Part shown: positions 48,862-57,710 of the stretch, piece by piece
Position numbering within the stretch: position 1 is the first letter of the stretch
Layout: each line of letters begins with the position of its first letter
Assembly: GCF_900116045.1 (NCBI RefSeq)
Contig: NZ_LT630450.1
Location: 1,592,501 to 1,656,500 of the forward strand
Source: Desulfovibrio piger
GTDB lineage: Bacteria > Desulfobacterota > Desulfovibrionia > Desulfovibrionales > Desulfovibrionaceae
Length of the DNA: 64,000 bases
Direction: 5' to 3'
The notes under the pieces: generated by a model
What the model was told of the DNA's origin: nothing
The model's input: the letters and a program-made list of their open reading frames with translations, nothing else
Database searches by the model: none
Made by a program: the position numbers and the translations under genes

Positions 48862-49337
48862 ATCTCTCCTCCACGGCTCCGCGGTCCGGGGGACACGAAG
48901 GCAGCCAGGCTCAAGGACGTCCACGGCAAGGCGAATGCCCCACAGATGCCGGAGCCACGCAGCCACGCACGTCCATGCCCGAGCGGACGAGCCATTGACG
49001 CTACCGGGACGCCGCTGGACCACAACGAACACACGAACGGATGCGCCCCCCGGCATGGGCAGGGCGGTCCGCTGCGGACAGGATGCCGCGCACGGGCGAC
49101 GTGCCCCCAGCGCATCCCTTCGTGGCCATCCCTTCGCCGCTGCCTGACCGTCCATGACGGCCCTGGTACTTGTCCCGATGCCGCTTCCCTGTCTGCATCC
49201 ACGGCAGGGCCGATGCTACGGCACGGCACGGGCAAAGCCCGGCTGTGCGAAAATGCGGCCCCTTTCCGGGGCCTCCCCGTAACGGCGGAGCCTGGGGCAG
49301 TGTAACGGCTCGGCCCCCGTCTGGCAACGCCCGCCCC
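48862..49337. other. Intergenic upstream of pgpA and tRNA-Leu(UAA), about 475 bases
   Basis: No gene or structured RNA recognised on either strand. It must carry the pgpA promoter, which I could not place. Confidence 0.5.
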
Positions 49338-49366
49338 TTGACGGCACAGGAGCTGCCAGCTACAAA
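49338..49366 (+). promoter_or_regulatory. Promoter of tRNA-Leu(UAA)
   Basis: TTGACG at 49338-49343, 17 bases, TACAAA at 49361-49366, ending 9 bases before the tRNA. Confidence 0.65.
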
Positions 49367-49375
49367 GGAGCCCAC

Positions 49376-49461
49376 GCCCGGATGGTGGAACTGGTAGACA
49401 CAAGGGACTTAAAATCCCTCGGCCACCGGCTGTGCCGGTTCAAGCCCGGCTCCGGGTACCA
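49376..49461 (+). tRNA. tRNA-Leu, anticodon UAA
   Basis: 86 bases with encoded CCA. Acceptor GCCCGGA pairs with TCCGGGT (one G-U), anticodon stem AGGGA/TCCCT with loop CTTAAAA, so the anticodon is UAA. Long variable arm and GTTCAAG T-loop. Confidence 0.95.
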
Positions 49462-49632
49462 GAAAGAGGGAAGGTCGTCGCGGCGCATGTCTGCGGCGGC
49501 CTTTTTTCTGTGCAGCCGCCTGCCGCGACAGCACCTCCGGCTGTCTGGCAGGGAGGGCACTCCGCGCCCGGAGGCCTTCCGGCCCCTGTGCCGTCAGCCG
49601 GCGGAGACGGACAGGCGCGGGCTCGGCGGGAC

Positions 49633-50097
49633 TCAGTACGAAATGGGTTCGAAGATGCCCGCGACCCGGCAGGTGCCGCCGTGCAGGCGCAGCGTACCGG
49701 AAAGGCTGTCCTGCATCTCCAGCACGGCCTCGTCCCGCAGGGCCAGTGTACGGCAGCCCGCCGCGAAAAGCAGCGTCTCCGAGTCCGCCAGACGGTAGAT
49801 GCCCTCCTCTTCCCGGGTGACGGTGACGTTGTGGGCCCCCCGCCGCAGGCGCTGGCGGGCATAGACCCTGTCCACGGTGCAGCGCGTGCCGTCCGCGAAG
49901 ACGAGTTCGCCCGCACGCAGCGCGGCCCGTTCCTCAAAAGCCCGGACGGAACAGAATGCCGTCTTGATGAGGAGGTCCTGGTCGAACACGGCGTAGAAAT
50001 CGCCGGCGGTCCGGGTCACGCGGACGGGATGCTGCCCGGCCGGGCAGGTGACAGCGGTAAGGAGCAGGAAGGTCAGGGTCCACAGGATCCGTTGCAT
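49633..50097 (-). CDS. Secreted protein of unknown function
   Basis: 154 residues with a Sec signal (MQRILWTLTFLLLTAVTCPAGQ). The mature part is beta-rich by eye (VRVTRTAGDFYAVFD, LVFADGTRCTVDRVYARQRL, NVTVTREEEGIYRL, LRLHGGTCRVAGIFEPISY). No domain is recognised. Two cysteine pairs may form disulfides. CTGGAGGATACA precedes the ATG. No operon partner. Confidence 0.65.
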   Translation of the reverse strand: MQRILWTLTFLLLTAVTCPAGQHPVRVTRTAGDFYAVFDQDLLIKTAFCSVRAFEERAALRAGELVFADGTRCTVDRVYARQRLRRGAHNVTVTREEEGIYRLADSETLLFAAGCRTLALRDEAVLEMQDSLSGTLRLHGGTCRVAGIFEPISY

Positions 50098-50724
50098 GTA
50101 TCCTCCAGTACGATGTTCCGGCGCTGCGGCATCCTCCCGCTCCCCTTCCGGCACGTTCCCTCCCGTGACCCTGGCGGGGCCGGGGACGGCAATGCCCGTC
50201 TGGCCGTACCGGGAAACGGGGATGAGGGAAAAGGACAGGGCCATCAGGGACATGGCGGGGCCGCCCCACAGGCAGCACCTTTCCTGCGCTGACTACGGGA
50301 AGTGCGGGACAAAGTCCAGCGCCCGGCACAGGCTCTGCTCACTGCCTGCCGGAGAGCCCGTCCAATATCCGATTAGGCATCCCGCGCCCCACCCGCATCA
50401 CTGCCGGTCACAGAAAAGGCTGCAGTTCCATCCTGCTTGCCGCAAGCCCGCCTCTTGCCGCAGCCCCTCGCATCCGGGGACAGGGACGCTGCCCCCAGAC
50501 AAAAGCCTGCCGCCTACTCTTCCGGCTTTGCTGAATCTCTCCCTCCTGCCGCCACACCTGCCGCATCAGCCCGGCCGTATCCGTCCCCAAGGGATGCCCG
50601 TCGCGCACGCCCGGCAGCGCCCCTTCCCCTTGCTCGACTTTTGCGGCCCCCCGCCCTATAGTGGCAGGGTGTCCGCGCCCGCTGCGGACGTTTCCCTGTC
50701 CTGTCCAACCCGGGAGGTCTCGTC
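50098..50724. other. Intergenic, 627 bases, nothing recognised
   Basis: GC-rich spacer between two divergent genes. Possible reading frames lack ribosome sites and domain-like sequence. Confidence 0.5.
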
Positions 50725-51282
50725 ATGGACGCCCTGCAATGCATCCTCACCCGCCGTTCCTGCCGTTCCTATGAGGACCGGCCCATCCCCAAAAAAGAGA
50801 TCCTGGAGCTGCTGACCGTCGGCACCAAGGCCACCACCGGTTCGGGCATGCAGCCCTGGGGATTCGTGACCCTGGAGGGCCGGGAAAAGATCGCCGCCCT
50901 TTCCGACGAGATCAAGGTCTGGCTCAAAGAGAACTTCGCGGATTTCCCCTGGCTGGCCCAGTACAGGGAATGGCTGGACCATCCCAACTACAACATCTTC
51001 TACGACGCCAACAACATCATCTGCGTCTACGGGGACACGGCCTCGCACTGGTATGTCTATGACGGCACCCTGTGCACGGCCAACATCATGCTGGCCGCCC
51101 ATGCCAAGGGCATCGGCTCCTGCTGGATCGGCTTCGCCCAGGACTTCATGGACCGGCCGGAGATCAAGGCCCGCTACAAGGTGCCGGAACACTGCCGCTT
51201 CGTCAGTGCCCTGAGCCTGGGCTACGCCAAGGGGCACCTGCCCGAAGCCAAGCGCAAGGAACCGCTCATCTTCAACAGCTAG
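50725..51282 (+). CDS. Nitroreductase-family flavoprotein
   Basis: 185 residues. FMN-dependent NAD(P)H oxidoreductase fold. Start MDALQCILTRRSCRSYEDRPI with the FMN-contacting RRSCRSY, then TGSGMQPWGFV, LCTANIMLAAHAKGIGSCWIGF and LSLGYAKGH. The electron acceptor is unknown. GGGAGG precedes the ATG. Followed by a bidirectional terminator. Confidence 0.9.
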   Translation: MDALQCILTRRSCRSYEDRPIPKKEILELLTVGTKATTGSGMQPWGFVTLEGREKIAALSDEIKVWLKENFADFPWLAQYREWLDHPNYNIFYDANNIICVYGDTASHWYVYDGTLCTANIMLAAHAKGIGSCWIGFAQDFMDRPEIKARYKVPEHCRFVSALSLGYAKGHLPEAKRKEPLIFNS

Positions 51283-51452
51283 CTCCCCGGAACGGAGATC
51301 CCCGAAGCAGACCGCCATCGGGCCGCCCCCGCGCCGCGGCGGCGGCTCCGGGCCATCCAGGCCGCAGGTGTCTGCGGATGGGAGATAGCCAACCGGGCCA
51401 TCCCCCTGCCGGGACAGGCCATCCCGGCGCATCACCCGTACAGCCCAGCGCG

Positions 51453-51481
51453 AAAAGGCGGATCCTTGGATCCGCCTTTTT
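51453..51481. terminator. Bidirectional terminator between the nitroreductase gene and cstA
   Basis: AAAAGGCGGATCC (51453-51465), TT, GGATCCGCCTTTTT (51468-51481). Confidence 0.88.
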
Positions 51482-51567
51482 CATCGTGTGTCGCGTGCCG
51501 TCAGGCAGGCGCCCTTCCCGTCAGGGGCGGTGCCCTTCCGCCGGCCTCTTCATGGAGAAAGACCCGT

Positions 51568-53277
51568 CTAGGCCGTCTTCGCCGCCGGGCGCCCCTTGCG
51601 GCGCAGGGCCTGCCAGCCTTCGTGCACCAGCACCAGCGACAGCGCCAGCAGCAGCACGGCGATGACCAGTTGCAGGGCCGCCACGGTACCGCCCGTCCCG
51701 GCCAGCAGGGCACGGCCCTGGGCCACGATGCCCAGCACCAGGGCGGAGAGCGTCACCAGCAGCATGAAGAACATGGGCAGCAGGAACATGCCGTTGCGGC
51801 GGGAAAGGTTCTGGAGCCAGCAGGCCACGGCCAGCAGGGCCAGAGCGGCCAGCAGCTGGTTGGCCGCGCCGAACAGGGGCCAGATCTTGGCATAGCCGCC
51901 AAAGCCCAGGCTCATGCCCAGGCCCACGGTCACCAGCGTGGCCACATATTTGTTGACCAGCACGGCCCGCCAGCCGCGCACGTCCTTCACGCTCTGGCCC
52001 GGGGCCAGCCACAGTTCCTGGAACATGTAGCGGCCCAGGCGGGTGGCCGTATCCAGCGAGGTGAGGCAGAAGGTGGACACGGCCAGGATGATGAGGCCGT
52101 AAGTGACGCCGCGGGCGCTCTCGCTGCCCAGGCCCACGCAGGCCAGCATCTGCGACAGGCCGTCGGCCAGCACCTGGGTGGGCGTCTGGCTGGTGAAGGC
52201 ATGGCCGTTCCGGGTGAAGATGTAGCCCACGGCGATGAGCGAGGCGATGCCCAGCGCGCTTTCGATGAGCATGGAGCCAAAGCCCACCAGGCGGGCGTCA
52301 CGCTCGCTGCTCAACTGTTTGGACGTGGTGCCCGAGGCCACCAGCGAATGGAAGCCCGAGATGGCCCCGCAGGCCACGGTCACGAACAGGGCCGGGAAGA
52401 GGTACTGGCCGTTGACCTCGAAGGAGGTGAAGGCGGGCAGCTCGATGACCGGATGCGCGGCCACGATGCCCACCACGGCGGCCAGCATCATGGCGTAGAG
52501 CAGGAAGGAGCTGAGGTAGTCGCGGGGCTGGAGCAGGATCCAGACGGGCGTCACCGAAGCCACGAGGATGTACAGGCCCAGCAGCCACATCCAGGTATCG
52601 TAGCCCGCATAGACGGGGAAGCGCAGGCCCAGGGCGATGACGCCCACGATGCCTGCCACGCCCAGCAGGGTGGCCCTGCCCAGGGGCATCTCGAAGCGGT
52701 AGACCAGCAGGCCGAAGATCACGGCCAGCACGATGAACAGCAGGGAGATGGTGGCCGTGGAGCCGTTGACGTGGTTATGAACCAGCGCGCCCGAGGCATC
52801 GCTCATGAAACCGTTGAAGGTGCCCGCCACGATGGAGGCGAAGGCCCCCACCACCAGCACCAGGGTCAGGAAGGAGAAGATGACGAACAGGCGCTTGGCG
52901 CGCAGGCCGATGCTGCCGGCGATGACCTCGCCGATGGAGCGGCCCTTGTTGCGCAGGGAGGCGAACAGGGAGCCGAAGTCATGCACGCCGCCGAAGAAGA
53001 TGCCGCCGACCACCACCCAGATGAAGCAGGGCAGCCAGCCGAAGACGGCGGCCTGGATGGGGCCGTTGATGGGCCCGGCCCCGGCGATGGACGAAAAATG
53101 GTGGCCCAGCACCACCGGAGCTTTGGAGGGCATGTAGTCCACGCCGTCGCGGAACTGGTGGGCAGGCGTGGGACGGGAAGGATCGACGCCCCAGACCTTT
53201 TCCAGCCAGGCGCCGTAGACGAAATAGCCCAGCCCCAGCAGGGCCAGGCCGCCAAGGAGCAGATACAGGGAATTCAT
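51568..53277 (-). CDS. cstA: CstA-family carbon-starvation / peptide or pyruvate carrier
   Basis: 569 residues, about 14-16 membrane helices. CstA homologues import pyruvate or peptides under carbon limitation. Family blocks: GVDYMPSKAPVVLGHHFSSIAGAGPINGPI, GGVHDFGSLFASLRNKGRSIG, GFHSLVASGTTSKQL and WPLFGAANQLLAALAL. The start ATG overlaps the stop of the upstream gene (ATGA), so translation is coupled. A terminator follows. Confidence 0.93.
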   Translation of the reverse strand: MNSLYLLLGGLALLGLGYFVYGAWLEKVWGVDPSRPTPAHQFRDGVDYMPSKAPVVLGHHFSSIAGAGPINGPIQAAVFGWLPCFIWVVVGGIFFGGVHDFGSLFASLRNKGRSIGEVIAGSIGLRAKRLFVIFSFLTLVLVVGAFASIVAGTFNGFMSDASGALVHNHVNGSTATISLLFIVLAVIFGLLVYRFEMPLGRATLLGVAGIVGVIALGLRFPVYAGYDTWMWLLGLYILVASVTPVWILLQPRDYLSSFLLYAMMLAAVVGIVAAHPVIELPAFTSFEVNGQYLFPALFVTVACGAISGFHSLVASGTTSKQLSSERDARLVGFGSMLIESALGIASLIAVGYIFTRNGHAFTSQTPTQVLADGLSQMLACVGLGSESARGVTYGLIILAVSTFCLTSLDTATRLGRYMFQELWLAPGQSVKDVRGWRAVLVNKYVATLVTVGLGMSLGFGGYAKIWPLFGAANQLLAALALLAVACWLQNLSRRNGMFLLPMFFMLLVTLSALVLGIVAQGRALLAGTGGTVAALQLVIAVLLLALSLVLVHEGWQALRRKGRPAAKTA

Positions 53278-53897
53278 GATGCACGCTCGCGAGGAAAAAG
53301 GGACGGGAACGCCCTGCGCACCAGCGGCAGCAGGGTGGCCCGGGCTGCCTCGTTGCAGACGCAGGCGGCATCGGGGGGGACGGTGTCGCGCCGCGGCGCG
53401 GAAGGCAGGATGAGGGCCAGCGCGCGCAGGCGCATCCAGCCGCGCAGGCCCAGCCAGAAACTCTTGCGGACACGGCAGCGCGCCAGGGCGGCGGCCGCGT
53501 CCTGATGCCATGTCCGGCACAGGATGATGACGCTCACATACGAGGCCATGTGCTCGTCGTGGGGCCGGATACGGGCCCGCCCCCAGGCCAGGGCCCCGTC
53601 ACGGATGCGCTCCCAGGCGGCCGCGTCCAGCCGGGGCAGGCAGTGGACCTGCACATATTCGTGCGTCTCCGCCGCCCAGAGCGTGGCCTTGCGGTGCAGC
53701 ACATAGGCCTCGTCACGACGGTGGAAGGCGCAGAGGGCGCGCAGGCTGCCGGGCCCGTCCTGCCGCTCCACATCGAAGCTCGCGGCGGCCAGGGCCGCCA
53801 GCAGGGCATCCGGCCGGACGTCCGGGGCGCTGTCCTCCGCGATGGCGCGGGGCCGGTCCGCGTGGCCGTCCTTTCCTGAGGGGGCATCCTTCTCCAT
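53274..53897 (-). CDS. Unknown protein translationally coupled to cstA
   Basis: 207 residues, no membrane segments and no signal. Basic C-terminal half (CRVRKSFWLGLRGWMRLRALAL, LLPLVRRAFPSLF) and an acidic N-terminus. A conserved-looking core is AYVLHRKATLWAAETHEYVQVHCLPRLD...HDEHMASYVSVIILC. I do not recognise a family. Because its stop overlaps the cstA start, an accessory role in CstA transport is a reasonable inference. Confidence 0.65.
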   Translation of the reverse strand: MEKDAPSGKDGHADRPRAIAEDSAPDVRPDALLAALAAASFDVERQDGPGSLRALCAFHRRDEAYVLHRKATLWAAETHEYVQVHCLPRLDAAAWERIRDGALAWGRARIRPHDEHMASYVSVIILCRTWHQDAAAALARCRVRKSFWLGLRGWMRLRALALILPSAPRRDTVPPDAACVCNEAARATLLPLVRRAFPSLFPRERAS

Positions 53898-54002
53898 GAC
53901 AAAAACTCCCGTCTCCCGGGTCCGCCGCCGCCCTGTGCGGACAGGCGGCGTGCCGGGGACGCCGGGGAGGGACGTGCCGGACGCGCCTCCCCGCCAACGC
54001 TA

Positions 54003-54338
54003 TCAGGCCCTGTCCAGGGGCCAGGGTTCCACCGAAAATTCCAGGCTCCCGGCCATCTCGGCCAGGGCCCGGCGCAGGGCCTCTTCCCGGTGCGGCGAAA
54101 AGACCAGCTTGAGCAGGGCCGTGCGCGGCTCCAGCACGGTGAAGTAGGCCGTGTTGTCATAGCCTTCCAGCAAAAAGCGGAACAGGGCCGTATCCTCCGC
54201 GGCCAGACGCACCAGCAGCCTGGCGCTGCGGGCCGGAGGCGGCAGGGGCGGCGCGGGCTTGCGCGGTTTGCGCAGGGCCGGGGGCAGGTGGGCCTCCCGC
54301 GGCTGGAAGGGGCCGTGCGGCCGGGACTCGTGTGCCAT
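54003..54338 (-). CDS. DUF4911-family small protein
   Basis: 111 residues. After a Pro/Arg-rich start (RKPRKPAPPLPPP) the core SARLLVRLAAEDTALFRFLLEGYDNTAYFTVLEPRTALLKLVFSPHREEALRRALAEM fits DUF4911, a ferredoxin-like small domain of unknown function. The ATG shares its A with the azlD stop, so it is coupled to the transporter genes. An alternative ATG lies three codons upstream. Confidence 0.65.
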   Translation of the reverse strand: MAHESRPHGPFQPREAHLPPALRKPRKPAPPLPPPARSARLLVRLAAEDTALFRFLLEGYDNTAYFTVLEPRTALLKLVFSPHREEALRRALAEMAGSLEFSVEPWPLDRA

Positions 54339-54679
54339 CAGTACCATCCCAGATAACGCATCAGGGCCACGAAGCCCATGGAAAAGGCTATGGTACCGAA
54401 AAAGCTCTTGCTCCACCAGGCCACCAGCAGGGCCGGGAGGGCCGTCATCAGGAAGAGGTTGTGATGCGTGGGCATGAACTCGCCCTGATAGATGAAGACG
54501 TCCGGGCCCAGCAGGGCCGCCATGACGGCCACGGGCACGAAGGAGAGCCAGTGGCGCAGCAGGTCGGGCAGGCTCTCGGCATGCAGGTACATGACCGGCC
54601 CCACACGGGGGATGACCGTCACCAGCATGCAGCCCACCAGACAAAAGAGCAGTTCCGCGTGCTGCTGTATCCAGATCAT
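54338..54679 (-). CDS. azlD: AzlD-family branched-chain amino-acid exporter, small subunit
   Basis: 113 residues with three to four membrane helices (LLFCLVGCMLVTVIPRVGPVMYL, LSFVPVAVMAALLGPDVFI, ALPALLVAWWSKSFFGTI). AzlCD exports branched-chain amino acids. Starts inside the azlC stop (ATGA) and ends on the next ATG. Confidence 0.87.
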   Translation of the reverse strand: MIWIQQHAELLFCLVGCMLVTVIPRVGPVMYLHAESLPDLLRHWLSFVPVAVMAALLGPDVFIYQGEFMPTHHNLFLMTALPALLVAWWSKSFFGTIAFSMGFVALMRYLGWY

Positions 54680-55389
54680 GCGGTTTCCTCCTTCTTTTCC
54701 GGCAGGGCGCTTTTGTTGCGGTGCAGCAGGGCCACGCCCAGCGAGGCGCCCAGCACCGTGGCCACCACCACGTTCCACTGGCCCATGCCGGCCAGCTTGA
54801 GGCTCAGGGAGAGGATGGCCGTCACGATGGCCACCAGCACATGCAGGCGGCTGACGCACTGCGGCACCAGCAGGGCCAGGAACATGGCCGTGAGGGCGTA
54901 GTCCAGGCCCAGGGGCTTCACGTCATGGACGAGCCCGCCGCAGAACACGCCGATGACCGTCCCCAGCACCCACGAGGCATGGGCCGTGAGGTTGCAGGTG
55001 AAGAGCGTGGCCGTGCAGAGCTTCCAGCCGCGCTGGAAGGCCGTGATGTGCACGCCGAAGGTCTCGTCCGTCATCTCGCAGCCGAACAGGAACCGCTGCC
55101 AGCGCTTGAGCGGCGCCAGCGGTTCGGCCATGGCCGCGGACATGAGCAGATGGCGCAGGTTGACCACGAAGACCGCCACGATGACGGACAGGGCCCCCAC
55201 ACCGGCCCCCCACAGCCCGGCGCAGACGAACTGCCCGGAACCGGCGAAATGGAACACCGACATGGCCACCACCAGGGCGGGGGGGATATTGCTCTTGACG
55301 GCCAGCACACCAAAGGCGAACGCCACCGGCACATAGCCCAGCACGATGGGCAGGGCCCGGCGCACGCCATCCATATAGGGAGATGCCAC
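54676..55389 (-). CDS. azlC: AzlC-family branched-chain amino-acid exporter, large subunit
   Basis: 237 residues, seven or so helices. Pairs with AzlD to export leucine-type amino acids or analogues. Signature MDGVRRALPIVLGYVPVAFAFGVLA and FHFAGSGQFVCAGLW, VNLRHLLMSAAMA, CEMTDETFGVH. Starts with GTG at 55389 behind GAGGAGG; the ATG five codons later is possible. Heads azlC-azlD-DUF4911. Confidence 0.9.
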   Translation of the reverse strand: MASPYMDGVRRALPIVLGYVPVAFAFGVLAVKSNIPPALVVAMSVFHFAGSGQFVCAGLWGAGVGALSVIVAVFVVNLRHLLMSAAMAEPLAPLKRWQRFLFGCEMTDETFGVHITAFQRGWKLCTATLFTCNLTAHASWVLGTVIGVFCGGLVHDVKPLGLDYALTAMFLALLVPQCVSRLHVLVAIVTAILSLSLKLAGMGQWNVVVATVLGASLGVALLHRNKSALPEKKEETA

Positions 55390-55634
55390 GGCAGCCTCCT
55401 CTCCTGAAAATGAAAGGGTCTTCCTAGCCCTTTTCCTCCCCCTTTGGCAAGGGCTCCCTGCGGCGCGGGACACACTATCCTCGTCGGCGCCGTGGTCGGT
55501 GAGGGCGTAAGGGCCCCCTGAACGCGGGACACACTGCGGCCGGCACGCGCCCCCGCGCTCCCCGGCGCTTGCCAAAGCGGGGCTTTTGGGGGAAAATCAT
55601 CGTTTCCCAACCTTCAGTGCTTTCCCGAGGCCGC

Positions 55635-56909
55635 ATGTCCGCCCTGTCATACTTCGCGCCCCGTGCCCTGCCGCCCGGACTGGCGGCCAAGGCACGTTCC
55701 CTGACCTGTCTTTCCCTGCTCTGTTTCGCCCTGGCCGACGTCCGCGACGGTCTGGGGCCTTTTCTGGGCATCTTTTTGCAAAGCCACGGCTGGACACCGG
55801 ACAGCATAGGCTACGTCATGACCATCGGCGGCCTGGCGGGCATGGCCGTCACCACGCCCCTGGGCGCCCTGGCCGACGCCACCCGCCACAAGCGCCTGCT
55901 GCTGGCCCTGGCCTCGACGGGCATCGTGGCCGCCCTGGCCCTGATCTTCCTCTGCCAGCATCCGTTGCTGGTGGGCTGCGCCCAGATCGTCCAGGCCGTC
56001 TGCGCGGCGGCCATGGCCCCGGCCATCAGCGGCCTGACCCTGGGCCTGGCGGGGCAGTCCCACCTGCCCGCCCAGCTGGGACGCAACGAGGCCTGGAACC
56101 ATGCGGGCAACGGTCTTTCCGCCATGCTGGGCGGGGCCATCGGCTACTGGTACGGCGTGCCCGGCGTCTTCGCGGTCATGTGCTGCATGCTGCTCCTCAG
56201 CCTGTACGCCCTGCACGGCATCGCTCTCCGCGACATCGACCATGCCCAGGCCCGGGGCCTCGCCCCCGAGGCGGATGACGCCGCGCCCGCGCGGCGCGCG
56301 GCCCTCTGGCACGGTCCCGCGGCCCTGCCCGTGCTCTGCGTGGGGCTGGTCATGCTCTTTTTCCATCTGGGCAACGCCCACATGCTGCCCCTGCTGGGCC
56401 AGTCCGCCGTGGCCCGCTTCGCCATCAACGGCGCTGCCTATACCGCCGCCACGGTGGTCATCGCCCAGGGCACCATGATCCTCGTGGCCCTCCAGGCCGC
56501 CCGCCTGGCCCGCAGGCGCGGCTACGGCATCCTGCTCTGGTGCGCCCTGCTGGCCCTGCCCCTGCGCGGCTGCATCGCGGGCTTCTGGCACAGCCCGTGG
56601 AGCATCATCCCCGTCCAGGTGCTGGACGGCGTGGGCGCGGGCATCATGGGCGTGGTCACGCCCGGCCTGGCGGCCCGGCTGCTCAACGGCACCGGCCACG
56701 TCAACCTGGGCCTGGGCATCATCATGACCCTGCAGGGCATCGGCGCCTCGTGCAGCGCCTCCTACGGCGGTCTGGCGGCCCATCTGCTGGGCTACGGCCC
56801 CGCCTTCCTGGCCCTGGCGGCCGCCCCCTGCGTGGCCCTGGGCATCCTGCTGGCGGCCGTGCGCCGGCTGCCGCGCCTGCATCACGCCCTGCTGCCCGCG
56901 GAAGACTGA
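55635..56909 (+). CDS. MFS-family transporter
   Basis: 424 residues, about 12 membrane helices. The loop after helix 2 reads GALADATRHKRLLL, close to the MFS signature. SWTPDSIGYVMTIGGLAGMA precedes it. The substrate is unknown. ATG at 55635 has CCCGAGG upstream; a longer form from 55569 lacks support. It is divergent from azlC. Confidence 0.85.
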   Translation: MSALSYFAPRALPPGLAAKARSLTCLSLLCFALADVRDGLGPFLGIFLQSHGWTPDSIGYVMTIGGLAGMAVTTPLGALADATRHKRLLLALASTGIVAALALIFLCQHPLLVGCAQIVQAVCAAAMAPAISGLTLGLAGQSHLPAQLGRNEAWNHAGNGLSAMLGGAIGYWYGVPGVFAVMCCMLLLSLYALHGIALRDIDHAQARGLAPEADDAAPARRAALWHGPAALPVLCVGLVMLFFHLGNAHMLPLLGQSAVARFAINGAAYTAATVVIAQGTMILVALQAARLARRRGYGILLWCALLALPLRGCIAGFWHSPWSIIPVQVLDGVGAGIMGVVTPGLAARLLNGTGHVNLGLGIIMTLQGIGASCSASYGGLAAHLLGYGPAFLALAAAPCVALGILLAAVRRLPRLHHALLPAED

Positions 56910-57072
56910 CGGCCCCGCGCCCCGCGACGCACGACGAGAGGAAAAGGCAATGACACCTTCACGGCAAACGTGGTATCCATCCTCTGTTGCCACAGGCCGC
57001 GGGCGGTGCTATACAGCCATCCTTCACACGCGCTTGTACAGCACGCATCATGCATGACAAGGAGGTCCCGCC

Positions 57073-57645
57073 ATGAAAAAAGCTCTTGGTCCCGTCACTC
57101 TGGCCTATCCCATGCCGGCCTTTCTGGTGGCCGCCTATGATGAAGAAGGCAAGGCCAACATCATGACCGCCGCCTGGGGCGGCATCTGCTGTTCCAACCC
57201 GCCCTGCATCGCCGTTTCCCTGCGGCCCGAACGCTGGACGCACAAGGCCATCGTGGCGCGCAGGGCGTTCACGGTGTGCGTGCCCTCGGCGGCCCAGGCC
57301 GCCATGGTGGACTTTGCGGGCATGGTCTCCGGCGCCAGGGGGGACAAGTTCTCGGCCACCGGCCTGACCGCCGTGCGCAGCACGGTGGTGGACGCCCCCT
57401 ATGTGGACGAATGCCCGCTGGTGCTGGAATGCGAACTGCAGGCCACGCTGGAACTGGGCAGCCATACCCAGTTCGTGGGCCGCATCCTCAACGTGGGCAT
57501 CGAGACCGACTGCCTCAACGAAAGCGGGCAGCCCGACATGTACCGCATCGACCCCCTGCTCTATGACGGCGGCCAGAAACAATACTGCCGCGTGGGCGAG
57601 CCGCTGGGCAAGGCTTTTTCCCTGGGCCGCCAGTACGGCCTGTAA
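57073..57645 (+). CDS. Flavin reductase / flavoredoxin-like FMN protein
   Basis: 190 residues. Flavin reductase-like split barrel that binds FMN and moves electrons in sulfate reducers. YPMPAFLVAAYDEEGKANIMTAAWGG, CSNPPCIAVSLRPERWTH and FTVCVPSAAQ are typical; MVGA-like substrate site is partly replaced (MVSGARGDKFSATGL). AAGGAGG precedes the ATG. A DUF362 iron-sulfur protein follows 65 bases later. Confidence 0.88.
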   Translation: MKKALGPVTLAYPMPAFLVAAYDEEGKANIMTAAWGGICCSNPPCIAVSLRPERWTHKAIVARRAFTVCVPSAAQAAMVDFAGMVSGARGDKFSATGLTAVRSTVVDAPYVDECPLVLECELQATLELGSHTQFVGRILNVGIETDCLNESGQPDMYRIDPLLYDGGQKQYCRVGEPLGKAFSLGRQYGL

Positions 57646-57710
57646 CACCCGAACGTCCGCGCCGTCCTCCGGGACGGCGCTCTCACCTCTACGCTGGAGA
57701 ACAGACGACA

